DNA of 64,000 bases from Kribbella sindirgiensis. GTDB lineage: Bacteria; Actinomycetota; Actinomycetes; Propionibacteriales; Kribbellaceae. The first letter of the stretch is position 1, and every line of letters begins with the position of its first letter. The notes beneath the pieces are model-generated. The model made no database searches. It had not been told where the DNA came from and saw only the letters and a list, made by a program, of their open reading frames with translations. Location of the stretch: contig NZ_SJKA01000010.1 in assembly GCF_004331435.1 (NCBI RefSeq), forward strand, positions 124,001 through 188,000, read 5' to 3'. Shown in pieces: positions 8,320 to 17,452 of this stretch. Both the position numbers and the translations under genes were made by a program.

Positions 8320-10104
8320 GAGGCGTCCCGGCTGGACCACGGTGACGACGCGGGTGGGCTTCAGACCCTCAAGGACGGGCTGAAGGTCTCGCCCGAGCTC
8401 GCGCGCGGGTGGTGGCTGACCGGGTTGCTCGCGCTGACGATGACGGCCGGGCGGATCGTCGTACCGATCGCGGTGCAGCAGACGATCGACAAGGGCCTGT
8501 CCGGCGCGGGCGGCCCCGACATGTCGTACGTCGCCTGGATGTGCCTGGTGTGCGCGCTGGGCGTGATCCTCACCGCAGGAGCGTCGTACCTGACGACCGT
8601 GCGGCTCGCGGTCAACTCGGAGCACGGGCTCGCGACGATGCGGATCAAGGCGTTCCGGCACGTGCACGACCTGCCGGTGCTGACCCAGAGCACCGAGCGC
8701 CGCGGCGCGCTGGTCAGCCGGGTCACGTCGGACGTGGACACGGTGTCGCAGTTCCTGCAGTTCGGCGGGTTCATCTTCCTGGTCAGCATCGGGCAGATGG
8801 TGCTCGCGACAGTCGTGATGTTCTTCTACTCGTGGCAGCTCGCACTGGTCGTGCTGCTGTGCTTCATCCCGCTGTTCGCCAGCCTGAAGTACCTGCAGCG
8901 CGCGATGTCGAAGGCGTACGGCGTGGTGCGGGCCAAGGTCGGCGAGATGCTGTCCGCGATCGCGGAGCCGGTGGTGGGCGCGCAGGTGGTGCGCTCGTAC
9001 GCGATCCAGCAGCGCACGCAGGACCGGATCGACGCGTCGATCGAGGACTACCGGAAGACCGCGACGAGGGCGCAGGCGCTGACCGGCGTAACCTTCTCGA
9101 TCGGTGGTCTGGCGGCCGGTCTCGCGAACGCCGGCGTGCTGACCGTCGGCGTACTGCTCGGCATCGACGGGAAGGCGACGCTGGGGGAGCTGCTCGCGTT
9201 CATGTTCCTGGTGGCGCTGTTCTCGGACCCGGTGCAGATCGCCACCCAGGTGCTGACCGACGCGCAGAGCGCGTTCGCCGGCTGGCGGCGGGTGCTCGGC
9301 GTGATCGCCACACCGGCCGATGTCGCGGACCCGGGCGACGACGGCGTGAAGCAGGCGCGCGGACCGATCACGGTCGAGTTCGACGACGTCGATTTCGCTT
9401 ATCCGGAAGGCGAACTGGTGCTGCGCGACGTCCGCGTCCGGATCGAACCGCACCGCCGGGTCGCGGTGGTCGGGGAGACCGGGTCCGGCAAGACGACGTT
9501 CGCGAAGTTGCTGACCCGGCTGATGGATCCGACGTCCGGGGCGGTGCGGCTGGACGGCGTGGACGCTCGGGAGATCTCGTTCGAGTCGCTGCGGGAGCGG
9601 GTCGTGATGGTGCCCCAGGACGGGTACCTGTTCGACGCGTCGCTGGCGGAGAACGTGCGGTTCGGGCGGCCCGAGGTGACGGACGCGCAGCTGGTCACGG
9701 CGTTCGAGTCGCTCGGGCTGACGGAGTGGCTGGAGTCGCTGCCGGACGGGTTGCAGTCGCCGGTCGGGCAGCGCGGTGAGTCGTTGTCGGCGGGGGAGCG
9801 GCAGCTGGTGGCGCTGGTCCGCGCGAACATCGCCGACCCGGACCTGCTCGTCCTCGACGAGGCGACGTCAGCGGTCGATCCCGGTACGGAGGTGCGCGTG
9901 AACGCGGCGCTGGAGCGGCTGATGTCCGGCCGTACGTCGGTCACCATCGCCCACCGCCTGTCGACCGCCGAGGCCGCCGACGAGGTCCTGGTCTTCGACG
10001 AAGGCGAGATCGTGGAACGCGGTCCGCACGCCGATCTCGTCGGCGCGGGCGGCGTCTACACCCGCCTGCACGACAGCTGGATCGCCCAGCGCAGCGCCCT
10101 CTAG
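8308..10104 (+). CDS. ABC exporter half-transporter, subunit 2 (consensus Walker B)
   Basis: This 598-residue partner of the preceding gene has six helices (about residues 35-320) and a nucleotide-binding domain. Walker A is GETGSGKTT near 392, Walker B LLVLDEATSAVD near 515 has the catalytic Glu, and the switch motif TIAHRLST is intact. Its signature is LSAGE instead of LSGGQ, so the composite site made from subunit 1 Walker motifs and this signature is doubly degenerate. That is the pattern of asymmetric heterodimeric exporters such as TM287/288. The ATG lies inside the right arm of an inverted repeat. Confidence 0.9.
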   Translation: MSAAEASRLDHGDDAGGLQTLKDGLKVSPELARGWWLTGLLALTMTAGRIVVPIAVQQTIDKGLSGAGGPDMSYVAWMCLVCALGVILTAGASYLTTVRLAVNSEHGLATMRIKAFRHVHDLPVLTQSTERRGALVSRVTSDVDTVSQFLQFGGFIFLVSIGQMVLATVVMFFYSWQLALVVLLCFIPLFASLKYLQRAMSKAYGVVRAKVGEMLSAIAEPVVGAQVVRSYAIQQRTQDRIDASIEDYRKTATRAQALTGVTFSIGGLAAGLANAGVLTVGVLLGIDGKATLGELLAFMFLVALFSDPVQIATQVLTDAQSAFAGWRRVLGVIATPADVADPGDDGVKQARGPITVEFDDVDFAYPEGELVLRDVRVRIEPHRRVAVVGETGSGKTTFAKLLTRLMDPTSGAVRLDGVDAREISFESLRERVVMVPQDGYLFDASLAENVRFGRPEVTDAQLVTAFESLGLTEWLESLPDGLQSPVGQRGESLSAGERQLVALVRANIADPDLLVLDEATSAVDPGTEVRVNAALERLMSGRTSVTIAHRLSTAEAADEVLVFDEGEIVERGPHADLVGAGGVYTRLHDSWIAQRSAL

Positions 10105-10114
10105 ACCCAAGAAT

Positions 10115-10152
10115 GCACGCCGGCCGGGGCTCATGGTTCCCGGCCGACGTGC
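10115..10152. terminator. Bidirectional terminator hairpin
   Basis: GCACGCCGGCCGGG pairs with CCCGGCCGACGTGC (13 of 14 bases) around a 10-nt loop, between the convergent exporter operon and the HesB-like gene. There is no T-tract, which is usual for actinobacterial terminators. Confidence 0.75.
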
Positions 10153-10164
10153 AGCTTGGTTGAA

Positions 10165-10485
10165 TCAGGGGGTCGGGACCGCGCCGTTGCCCGGGCCCGG
10201 CTGCGGTACCAGCAGGAACTCGACACCGCCCTTGTCGTCGACCGCAGCGTCCAGGATCTTGTCGTCGAGGGCGTTCGCGGCCTTCTGCTCGAGGAAGACC
10301 CGGGCACCCGCCTCCTCGACGACCTGGTCACCCGGTTGCGGAGCCTCGGTCGTGGTCACCGCGAGCGCCGGATCCGCCGGGTTCTCCTGCGAGATCCGCA
10401 CCCCGGCCCCGTCCGGCGCACCCTCGACCCCGGTGATGCTCTTGATCACCAGCGTCGCGTTCTCAGTCAGGGTCAGCACAGCCAC
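10165..10485 (-). CDS. HesB/IscA-like small protein lacking all cysteines
   Basis: The 106-residue product (MAVLTLTENATLVIKSITG...) resembles the A-type Fe-S carrier fold: beta-rich, with an LTENA start, GAGVRIS strand and ARVFLEQKAANALDDKILD strand-helix. The three cysteines that bind iron or a cluster in true IscA/HesB proteins are all missing; I see no Cys in the whole translation. It therefore cannot be a conventional cluster carrier. It stands alone, with the palindromic repeat just upstream of its start. The fold assignment is moderately secure, the role unknown. Confidence 0.72.
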   Translation of the reverse strand: MAVLTLTENATLVIKSITGVEGAPDGAGVRISQENPADPALAVTTTEAPQPGDQVVEEAGARVFLEQKAANALDDKILDAAVDDKGGVEFLLVPQPGPGNGAVPTP

Positions 10486-10554
10486 TCCATCCGTCGATTG
10501 TCACTAGCCCCCGCCCCGTGCCCGACCACCAAATCCCCAAACCCACCCCGCCCC

Positions 10555-10643
10555 ACCTTGAGCACCCACCAACCACTGACCCGCACCTTGAGCACCCACC
10601 AACCACCGACGGGCTCTGAAAATGGTTGGTCCGTGCTCAAGGT
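10555..10643. repeat. Dispersed palindromic element, copy 1 (with duplicated left arm)
   Basis: The 21-nt arm ACCTTGAGCACCCACCAACCA occurs at 10555-10575 and again, 30 nt later, at 10585-10605. Its inverted counterpart TGGTTGGTCCGTGCTCAAGGT is at 10623-10643, complementary at 19 of 21 positions. The element lies between two minus-strand genes and ends in the stop codon of the upstream one, so it could also terminate transcription. Related copies are at 11715-11808 and 32784-32848. Confidence 0.85.
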
Positions 10644-11650
10644 CACGCGGCGTCGGCGCGCGGCGGCGGTACGGCGCGCCAGCGGGGTGGCTCCGTGGTG
10701 CGGGACTCGCCGCGGGCGAACGCCGCCCGCAGGCGCGCGATCAGGTCCGAGCGTGGATCGACCACGTCCTCCCACCCGAAATGAACCAGCTCGACGCCAC
10801 GGTCGCTGAGGCGCTGGTCACGGCGATGGCTCCTGCGGAGCAGCAACCGCCGCTCCGCCGGACTGTTCGCTTCGTACTTCGCGAGCCCGTCCGCCTCCCC
10901 GACGGTTCGAAACCATGGCCACCAGAAGTCCACGCGCTCGGGCATCCAGCCGAAACCGTCGAAGAACTGCACCTGCAGCAGCGGGGTGGGCAGGCCGGCA
11001 GCCGCGAACACCGCCCTGGCGATCGACTCCATCACGGACTCCGCTGACGGGTCACCGAAGGCGATAGCCTCCTGCGCTCGCCGGACGCCCGGCCAGTGCT
11101 GCTGGCGTTCGGCAACTGCGTGCAGCTCCGCCGGCGTAGTGCCGGCTCGCAATGCGCCGTCGACGGTGACGATCGACTCACGGAGCGGCAGTTCCCGGGC
11201 CAGGTCGACCACGGTCCTGGCGACGCGGGTGACCGGCAACCACCCGTGACCTGCGAGATCAGCAGCCGTCAGGCCGGCTCGCCGTACGACGATGTCCGGG
11301 CGTCGCTGATTACGCGGGGCCTCCGGCGGACGGGTCAGCCACGCGGCATCGATCGGGGCGCCGCTCGGGCGGCCACTGTCGGTCCACACCGGGAGGCCCG
11401 CTAGCCGGGCGGCGCTGAAATGACTCACGACCGAGCTCGGGTACGCCGCGTGTGCGCAGGCGATCGTCGCGAGTTGCTCGTCGAGCCGGCCGTCGACGTA
11501 ATGACCGTGGTGGTGTCGCAGAGCGCCACGCCGTACGAGCCGCCGGAGGTCGGCGTCGCCGATCCCGAGTTGACGCAGGGCCGCACGCCGTTGGGGAGTC
11601 CGCGCAAGCGCAACCAGTCGCTCCCGCACGCCGTCGCCGAGCCGATCCAT
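10643..11650 (-). CDS. AbiEi-type antitoxin-domain/DUF559-like protein
   Basis: The product has 335 residues from the ATG reading MDRLGDGVRERLVALA. An in-frame ATG 12 codons earlier, behind GGAGG, is an alternative start. The N-terminus resembles the AbiEi antitoxin winged-helix region (RAALRQLGIGDADLRRLVRRGALRHHH). The middle (RVARTVVDLARELPLRESIVTVDGALR) and the C-terminal region with FDGFGWMPERVDFWWPWF resemble the Vsr/DUF559 nuclease-like family common in actinobacteria. No AbiEii toxin gene is adjacent, so it is not a recognisable toxin-antitoxin pair. The biological role is unknown. Confidence 0.7.
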   Translation of the reverse strand: MDRLGDGVRERLVALARTPQRRAALRQLGIGDADLRRLVRRGALRHHHGHYVDGRLDEQLATIACAHAAYPSSVVSHFSAARLAGLPVWTDSGRPSGAPIDAAWLTRPPEAPRNQRRPDIVVRRAGLTAADLAGHGWLPVTRVARTVVDLARELPLRESIVTVDGALRAGTTPAELHAVAERQQHWPGVRRAQEAIAFGDPSAESVMESIARAVFAAAGLPTPLLQVQFFDGFGWMPERVDFWWPWFRTVGEADGLAKYEANSPAERRLLLRRSHRRDQRLSDRGVELVHFGWEDVVDPRSDLIARLRAAFARGESRTTEPPRWRAVPPPRADAA

Positions 11651-11714
11651 CGCCCCACTCTGACGCCTCTCCGACCTCCGCCGCATCCCACCTCCACCAA
11701 CTTGTGGAAAACCT

Positions 11715-11808
11715 CTTTGGGCCTCGGCCAACCAAATCTCGCCGCGGATTTTGGTTGGTGGAGGCTCAAAGTGGCGGTGGAGTGGTTGATGGGGACTCAA
11801 AGTGGGCC
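11715..11808. repeat. Dispersed palindromic element, copy 2 (with extra right half)
   Basis: The outer arms CTTTGGGCCTC (11715-11725) and GAGGCTCAAAG (11761-11771) pair at 10 of 11 positions. They enclose inner arms CCAACCAAATC and GATTTTGGTTGG. A degenerate second right half (GTGGTTGATGGGGACTCAAAG) follows at about 11782-11802. The element sits between divergent genes and shares the TTGGTTGG and CTCAAGG/CTCAAAG cores with the other copies. Confidence 0.75.
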
Positions 11809-11830
11809 TGGGGTGCGGTGGGGTGGGGCG

Positions 11831-12715
11831 ATGGTGTGGGATCGGGGGATGGGTATTGAGATGGGTACGGCGGGGATCGGGGAGTTGGGCGCGGTTGTGG
11901 GGGTGCTGCGGGGGTGGCAGCGGGAGGGGGTGGCGTTGCAGTTGCATCCGGGGGATCTGGGGTGGTTCTGGCGGTTTGGGGTGGAGCGGACGGCGGCGGC
12001 GACGCGGGTCTGGCGGCGGGGCGGGGAGATCGTCGCGATCGGGATGCTCGACGAGCCGGACTGGCTGCGGACGGCGATCGCGCCGGACCTCTTGCGGGAC
12101 GAGGAGCTGGCGCAGCGGATCACCGAGGACGTGTCCGCGCCCGAGAAGGGTGTGCTGATCGAGGGCAAGGTGTACGTCGAGACGCCGACCGGAGCGCTCG
12201 TCCAGGAGTTGCTGTTCAAGGACGGGTGGAAGGCGGACGCGCCGTGGGTCCCGGTGTGGCGCGACCTGACCGATCCGGTGCCGGATCCGGGCGTCCGGAT
12301 CGACGTGATCGGCGCCGAGGAGGCCCACGAGCGGACCGGCGTCCAGCGGGCGTCGTTCGACGGGTCGACGTTCACCGACGACCGCTGGTTCGCGATGGCC
12401 GACGGGCTGCCGTACGCCGACGCGCGCTGCCTGGTGCTCCGCAACGAGATCGGCGAGTCCGTGGCCGCTGCCACCGTCTGGTCGGCCGGCGAGGGACGCC
12501 CCGGCTACATCGAGCCGATGGGCGTCCACCGCCTGCACCGCGGCCGCGGGTACGGCACCGCGATGGTCCTCGGCTGTGCGCGCACGCTCCGGGAGATGGG
12601 CTCGTCCAGCATCTACACGGTCACTCCGGCGACGAACGTCGGCGCCGTCGCGACGTACCAGGCCGCCGGGCTCGAGCCGCTGGACGAGATCCGCGCCCAG
12701 TACCGAGAGGCTTAA
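11831..12715 (+). CDS. GNAT family N-acetyltransferase
   Basis: The product has about 294 residues from ATG 11831; in-frame ATGs at 11849 and 11861 are alternatives because the region is G-rich and lacks a clear ribosome-binding site. The C-terminal half (about 135-294) is a GNAT domain with the acetyl-CoA loop HRGRGYGTAM after VHRLHRG, and a closing NVGAVATYQAAGLEPLDE helix-strand. The N-terminal 130 residues (LHPGDLGWFWRFG) are a separate partner region seen in similar proteins. Acceptor substrate unknown. Its stop codon overlaps the stop of the convergent M19 gene. Confidence 0.78.
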   Translation: MVWDRGMGIEMGTAGIGELGAVVGVLRGWQREGVALQLHPGDLGWFWRFGVERTAAATRVWRRGGEIVAIGMLDEPDWLRTAIAPDLLRDEELAQRITEDVSAPEKGVLIEGKVYVETPTGALVQELLFKDGWKADAPWVPVWRDLTDPVPDPGVRIDVIGAEEAHERTGVQRASFDGSTFTDDRWFAMADGLPYADARCLVLRNEIGESVAAATVWSAGEGRPGYIEPMGVHRLHRGRGYGTAMVLGCARTLREMGSSSIYTVTPATNVGAVATYQAAGLEPLDEIRAQYREA

Positions 12716-13806
12716 AGAGCGACGTCGTCCGCGGCCCGGAGCACGCGCAGGATGTTGCCGCCGGCAAGTTTGCCGAGCTCCTCGTCGTTCCAGCCGCGGT
12801 CGGCCAGCGCGCTGAACAGCACCGGGTACGACGCCACGTCCGGCAGCTCGACCGGGAACTCAGGGCAGCCGTCGTAGTCGCCGCCCAGACCGATGTGGTC
12901 GACGCCCGCCACCTCGCGGACGTGCTCGACATGCTCGACCACGTCCGCGAGCCTGATCTCCGGCCGCGGTACGCCGTACATCGCCTCGACCTGTTCGCGG
13001 TGCTGGGGATCCTCCAGGCCGTGCTCGACGGCCAGTGCGCGCATCCCGTCCAGCCAGTCGACGTACGCCTGCGACGTGAAGTACGGCACGAACGTCACCA
13101 TGCACACGCCGTCGTTGCCGGTCAGCGTCTCGAGGACGTCGTCGGGCGCGTTCCGCGGTACGTCGCAGACCGCGCGCGCCGACGAGTGGCTGAAGATCAC
13201 TGGCGCGCTCGTCACCCGCAGCGCGTGCCGCATCGTGTCCGCGGAGACGTGCGAGAGGTCGACCAGCATGCCGATCCGGTTCATCTCCCGGACGACGTCC
13301 TCGCCGAACTCGTTCAGCCCGCCGAGCACCGGTTCGTCGGTGGCCGAGTCCGCCCAGGACACGTTGTTGTTGTGGGTCAGCGTCATGTACCGCACGCCGA
13401 GCGCCCGCATCACCCGCAGCACACCGAGCGACTCACCGATCGAGTGACCGCCCTCCATCCCCATCAGCGACGCGACCCGGCCCGCCTTGATCGCCGCCTC
13501 GACCTCGTCGGCGGAGTCGGTGAGCTGCAGATCCGCGGGGAAGCGCGCGACGAGGCGCCGGACGAAATCGAGCTGCTCGAACGTACGCCGTACCGCGTGC
13601 TCGTCCTGCGGCACCCACAAGGACCAGAACTGCGCGCCCACGTGACCCGCGCGCAGCCGCGGCAGGTCCGTGTGGAGCTCCGGCACCGGCCCGGCCAGGT
13701 CGTGGGCGTCCAGGTCGTACCCGCACAGCTCGTAGAACGCGATCGGCAGGTCGTTGTGCCCGTCGATCACCGGATGCTCCGCCAGCAACGCCTCGATCCG
13801 ACTCAT
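12712..13806 (-). CDS. Membrane dipeptidase, peptidase family M19 (renal dipeptidase type)
   Basis: This 364-residue zinc hydrolase shows the M19 landmarks: VIDGHNDLP near residue 13 (His-x-Asp ligands), the bridging Glu in [10 protein letters not shown] near 116, [11 protein letters not shown] near 182, [15 protein letters not shown] near 204 and GLGGDYDG near 309. Family members cleave dipeptides including D-residue substrates. No signal peptide is visible, so it is probably cytoplasmic despite the family name. It is divergent from hisI with a 65-nt gap. Confidence 0.93.
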   Translation of the reverse strand: MSRIEALLAEHPVIDGHNDLPIAFYELCGYDLDAHDLAGPVPELHTDLPRLRAGHVGAQFWSLWVPQDEHAVRRTFEQLDFVRRLVARFPADLQLTDSADEVEAAIKAGRVASLMGMEGGHSIGESLGVLRVMRALGVRYMTLTHNNNVSWADSATDEPVLGGLNEFGEDVVREMNRIGMLVDLSHVSADTMRHALRVTSAPVIFSHSSARAVCDVPRNAPDDVLETLTGNDGVCMVTFVPYFTSQAYVDWLDGMRALAVEHGLEDPQHREQVEAMYGVPRPEIRLADVVEHVEHVREVAGVDHIGLGGDYDGCPEFPVELPDVASYPVLFSALADRGWNDEELGKLAGGNILRVLRAADDVAL

Positions 13807-13871
13807 TGGGTCATCTTCGCAAGTTCGGGACCGTGGTCGGACGGCAACCCCGGATCGGGGACAATGGGCGG

Positions 13872-14204
13872 GTGACTATCGACGAGTTGACCTTCGACGC
13901 GGCCGGTCTGATCCCGGCGGTGGTGCAGCAGTACGACACGCGCGAGGTCCTGATGGTGGGCTGGATGAACGCCGAGGCGGTGCGCCGTACCGCGGAGAGC
14001 GGCCGGAGCACGTTCTGGTCGCGCAGCCGGCAGGAGTACTGGGTGAAGGGCGAGACCAGCGGCCACCGTCAGCACGTGAAGCAGCTGCTCGTCGACTGTG
14101 ACGCCGACACCCTGCTCGTCCTCGTCGACCAGGAAGGCCCGGCGTGTCACACCGGGACGCGCAGCTGCTTCGAGCACGGCGAGATCGAGGTGAAGGCAGC
14201 GTGA
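13872..14204 (+). CDS. hisI: Phosphoribosyl-AMP cyclohydrolase
   Basis: HisI opens the adenine ring of phosphoribosyl-AMP in histidine synthesis. The 110-residue protein from GTG ([16 protein letters not shown]) contains [28 protein letters not shown], the metal-binding DCDADTLL and [12 protein letters not shown], all conserved in the family. It heads the trp gene run and its stop overlaps the trpE GTG start by 4 nt, which indicates coupling of histidine and tryptophan genes. There is no HisE fusion. Confidence 0.95.
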   Translation: MTIDELTFDAAGLIPAVVQQYDTREVLMVGWMNAEAVRRTAESGRSTFWSRSRQEYWVKGETSGHRQHVKQLLVDCDADTLLVLVDQEGPACHTGTRSCFEHGEIEVKAA

Positions 14205-15691
14205 CGGCGCCGGCGCTCGAGACGTTCCGCGAGTACGCGAAGGACCGCCGGGTCATCCCGGTGACGCGGCGGCTGCTCGCCGACGCGGAGACCCCGATCG
14301 GTGTCTACGGCAAGCTCGCGGCCGAACGGGAAGGCACGTTCCTGCTGGAGTCGGCCGAGAACGGCGGCGTCTGGTCGCGCTACTCGTTCATCGGCGTGCG
14401 AAGTGCCGCCACCTTGACCGAACGCAACGGCGAGGCCGTCTGGACCGGCAACCCGCCGGTCGGCCTGCCGCAGACCGGCGACCCGCTGAAAGCGCTCCGC
14501 GAGACGCTCGAGATCCTGCACACGCCGCGGCTGCCGGACCTGCCGCCGCTGACCGGCGGCATGGTCGGCTTCCTCGGGTACGACGCCGTCCGCCGCCTCG
14601 AGCGCTTGCCGGACACGACCACGGACGACCTCGGCCTGCCCGAGCTGACGTTCCTGTTCGCCACCGACCTGGCCGCCCTCGATCACGAGACCGGCGAGAT
14701 CTGGCTGATCGCGAACGCGGTCAACTGGGACGACTCCGACGAACGCGTCGACGAGGCGTACGCCGACGCGGTACGCCGCCTGGACGCCATGGAGCGCGAC
14801 CTCGCCCGGCCCACCCCGTCGTACGTCGTCCGTGCGGACCGGCAGGCCCAGCCGGACCCGCACCGGCAGCGTTCCAGCGCCGAGTACCGGCAAGCGGTCG
14901 AGGACGCGAAGGAGGAGATCCGCGCGGGCGAGGCGTTCCAGATCGTCGTGTCGCAGCGGTTCGAGCTGCAGAGCAGCGCGTCCGCGCTCGACATCTACCG
15001 GGTGCTGCGCCGCTCGAACCCCAGCCCGTACATGTACCTGGTCCGCCTGGACGGCTTCGACATCGTCGGCTCCAGCCCGGAGGCCCTGGTCAAGGTCACC
15101 GACAACAAGGTGATCCTGCACCCGATCGCCGGCACCCGCCGCCGCGGCGCGACGCCGGAGGAGGACCACGCGCTGGAGGAGGAGCTGCGCGCGGACGCGA
15201 AGGAACGCGCCGAGCACCTGATGCTCGTGGACCTCGGCCGCAACGACGTCGGCAAGGTCTGCGCGCCCGGCACGGTCGAGGTCGTCGACTTCATGGACGT
15301 CCGCCGCTACAGCCACGTGATGCACCTGGAGTCGACGGTCACCGGGCAGCTGAAGGCCGGGATGACCGCGTTCGACGCGCTCACCGCCGCGTTCCCCGCG
15401 GGGACGTTGTCGGGGGCACCGAAACCTCGCGCGATGGAGATCATCGACAAGCTCGAGGTCACCCGGCGCGGCGTGTACGGCGGTGTCGTCGGCTACCTCG
15501 ACTTCGCCGGCGACGCCGACACCGCGATCGCGATCCGCACCGCGGTGCTGCGCGGCGGTACGGCGTACGTCCAGGCCGGGGCCGGGATCGTCGCGGACTC
15601 GGATCCGGCCGCGGAGGACGCCGAGTGCCGGACGAAGGCGGCCGCCGTACTCAACGCGATCGCGGTCGCGGGAACGTTCAGTGACGTATGA
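14201..15691 (+). CDS. trpE: Anthranilate synthase component I
   Basis: This 496-residue chorismate-utilising enzyme makes anthranilate with the glutaminase subunit TrpG. The GTG start overlaps the hisI stop (GTGA). The N-terminal part ([18 protein letters not shown]) holds the tryptophan feedback pocket, including the ESAE motif. The C-terminal chorismate-binding domain has [40 protein letters not shown] and the [18 protein letters not shown] segment. trpG is not in the window and must be elsewhere. No leader peptide rich in Trp codons is visible upstream of hisI. Confidence 0.96.
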   Translation: MTAPALETFREYAKDRRVIPVTRRLLADAETPIGVYGKLAAEREGTFLLESAENGGVWSRYSFIGVRSAATLTERNGEAVWTGNPPVGLPQTGDPLKALRETLEILHTPRLPDLPPLTGGMVGFLGYDAVRRLERLPDTTTDDLGLPELTFLFATDLAALDHETGEIWLIANAVNWDDSDERVDEAYADAVRRLDAMERDLARPTPSYVVRADRQAQPDPHRQRSSAEYRQAVEDAKEEIRAGEAFQIVVSQRFELQSSASALDIYRVLRRSNPSPYMYLVRLDGFDIVGSSPEALVKVTDNKVILHPIAGTRRRGATPEEDHALEEELRADAKERAEHLMLVDLGRNDVGKVCAPGTVEVVDFMDVRRYSHVMHLESTVTGQLKAGMTAFDALTAAFPAGTLSGAPKPRAMEIIDKLEVTRRGVYGGVVGYLDFAGDADTAIAIRTAVLRGGTAYVQAGAGIVADSDPAAEDAECRTKAAAVLNAIAVAGTFSDV

Positions 15692-15698
15692 GGGCCGG

Positions 15699-16241
15699 AT
15701 GAGACCCCAACGCGTGGTCGACCTCCTCGCCCTGGTGGCGCTGGTGCTGCTCGGCCTCTCGGCGTACCTGACCTGGGTTTCGGTCAACCCCGGTAACGGC
15801 CGCGTCGACGAGGTCTTCAACGGCTACTCGATCACCAAGGCCCCAGTCGCGCTGGCACTCGCGTCGCTCGTCGCGGTCATCGTCACCAAACTCGCAGGTA
15901 CGGCGCTGCGCCGCCTGCTCGGCGCACTGGTCGTCGTGCTGGGCGCGATCGCGGTCGCGGTCGCGCTGCTGGTGCGGCCCGACGGCCCCGAGCTCAGCCG
16001 GATCCGGCCGGTGCTCAGCGCCGTACTGGCCGACCAGGTCGTGGAGACCGGCGGCCCGGCGCCGTGGTTCGCCCTGGGCGGCGGACTCGCGCTGGTCGCG
16101 GCCGGTCTGCTGACCGTGCTGACAGCGCATCGCTGGCGTAGCGCGACCCAGCGTTACGAGCGTGATCCGGCCGCCTCAGGGCGGGCTGACGGGGCCGATC
16201 AGTGGAAGGCGATCGACGCCGGGGAGGACCCGACTCTCTGA
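15699..16241 (+). CDS. Trp biosynthesis-associated membrane protein (TIGR02234)
   Basis: The product is 180 residues with about four transmembrane segments (near 8-28, 48-66, 72-92 and 122-142) and the opening VVDLLALVALVLLG. Genes of this type sit beside trpE in many actinobacteria and carry the name only by association. The chosen ATG has a GAGGG site a few bases upstream. An in-frame GTG at 15681 would overlap trpE. The role in tryptophan synthesis is not established. Confidence 0.85.
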   Translation: MRPQRVVDLLALVALVLLGLSAYLTWVSVNPGNGRVDEVFNGYSITKAPVALALASLVAVIVTKLAGTALRRLLGALVVVLGAIAVAVALLVRPDGPELSRIRPVLSAVLADQVVETGGPAPWFALGGGLALVAAGLLTVLTAHRWRSATQRYERDPAASGRADGADQWKAIDAGEDPTL

Positions 16242-16297
16242 TCGCGGCGGGCTACCGCCACAATAGGACGGGACGACGAGGAGGAGTGGCGCCAACT

Positions 16298-16555
16298 ATG
16301 GACAATACGGTGGCGGATCAAGGGGCCAGTCGGATCGAGGAGGAAGCTCCGCACGATCTGCACGGCAACAGCCCGGCTGCGTGGACGGCGGTGGCGATCG
16401 TGCTGGTCGCGTTCACGGTCGGCGCCATCGCCATGGTGCTCGGGCCGAACTGGGTGCTGTTCTGGATCTCCGTCGGAATCGCGGTGCTGGGGGCGCTGGC
16501 CGGCAAGGTGCTGCAGCTGCTGGGCTTCGGGGTCCCGACCGACGGCGACCACTGA
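16298..16555 (+). CDS. HGxxPAAW family small membrane protein
   Basis: The 85-residue protein carries the family motif in [12 protein letters not shown] near residue 21, followed by two transmembrane segments ([17 protein letters not shown] and [17 protein letters not shown]). This uncharacterised actinobacterial family is commonly found between trpE and trpC. GAGGAG lies 11 nt before the ATG. A GTG at 16286 is an alternative start. Confidence 0.88.
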   Translation: MDNTVADQGASRIEEEAPHDLHGNSPAAWTAVAIVLVAFTVGAIAMVLGPNWVLFWISVGIAVLGALAGKVLQLLGFGVPTDGDH

Positions 16556-16568
16556 AGGGCGGACGGAC

Positions 16569-17375
16569 ATGACTGTGCTTGACGACATTCTCGCTGGGGT
16601 CCGCGAGGACCTTGCGGAGCGCCAGGCCCGGGTCAGCCTGGACGACCTGAAGCAGGAGGCCCAGCGCAAGCCCGACGCCAAGGACCCGATGCCGGTGTTC
16701 CGCGGCGACGGGATCGCGGTGATCGCCGAGGTGAAGCGCTCCAGCCCGTCCAAGGGCGAGCTGGCCGAGATCACCGACCCGGCCGCGCTGGCCGGTGAGT
16801 ACGAGCTGGGCGGCGCCGCGGCGATCTCGGTGCTGACCGAGGAGCGCCGGTTCAACGGCAGCCTCGACGACCTGCGGGCGGTCCGCGGCCGGGTCGACGT
16901 ACCCGTGCTGCGCAAGGACTTCATCGTCTCGTCGTACCAGCTCTGGGAGGCGCGGGCGGCCGGTGCCGACATGGTGCTGCTGATCGCGGCGGCGCTGGAG
17001 CAGGAGGCGCTGGTCTCGCTGATCGAGCGGGCCCAGTCGATCGGCCTCTGCCCGCTGGTCGAGGTGCACGACGAGGAGGAGACGCGGCGTGCGGTGGACG
17101 CCGGCGCCCAGCTCATCGGCGTGAACAACCGGAACCTGAAGACCCTCGAGGTCGACCGGGACACCTTCGCCCGGGTCGCGCCGACGATCCCGACCGAGCT
17201 CGTCCGGGTGGCCGAGTCCGGGGTCCGCGGTCCGCATGATGTAATCGAGTTCGCGCGCGCCGGGGCCGATGTCGTCCTCGTCGGTGAAACCCTGGTGACC
17301 GGCCGCGATCCTCGCGCCTCGGTCGCCGACCTCGTCGCCGCCGGATCGCACCCCGCCATCCAGCAGCGGCACTGA
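16569..17375 (+). CDS. trpC: Indole-3-glycerol phosphate synthase
   Basis: This 268-residue TIM-barrel enzyme converts carboxyphenylamino-deoxyribulose phosphate to indole-3-glycerol phosphate. The catalytic Lys motif [13 protein letters not shown] is near residue 51, [12 protein letters not shown] near 116, LVEVHDEEE near 159, [13 protein letters not shown] near 180 and [12 protein letters not shown] near 211. It is monofunctional, not fused to TrpF. A 13-nt gap follows the HGxxPAAW gene, so the run is probably one transcript. Confidence 0.96.
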   Translation: MTVLDDILAGVREDLAERQARVSLDDLKQEAQRKPDAKDPMPVFRGDGIAVIAEVKRSSPSKGELAEITDPAALAGEYELGGAAAISVLTEERRFNGSLDDLRAVRGRVDVPVLRKDFIVSSYQLWEARAAGADMVLLIAAALEQEALVSLIERAQSIGLCPLVEVHDEEETRRAVDAGAQLIGVNNRNLKTLEVDRDTFARVAPTIPTELVRVAESGVRGPHDVIEFARAGADVVLVGETLVTGRDPRASVADLVAAGSHPAIQQRH

Positions 17376-17452
17376 CCTCTCCTCCCGGTCCAAACGGGTA
17401 GGGGCAGTAACTCCCCGAGCCGTCTGGGCCGGGATCGGAAGGTTTTAGTCGG

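Noticed and set aside
10643-11650. AbiE-type toxin-antitoxin system
   Set aside because: Only an AbiEi-like domain protein is present. The next genes are GNAT and HesB-like, with no AbiEii nucleotidyltransferase.
17376-17452. Tryptophan attenuator or T-box between trpC and trpB
   Set aside because: The gap is 77 nt, has only short inverted repeats and no Trp-codon leader peptide or T-box consensus.
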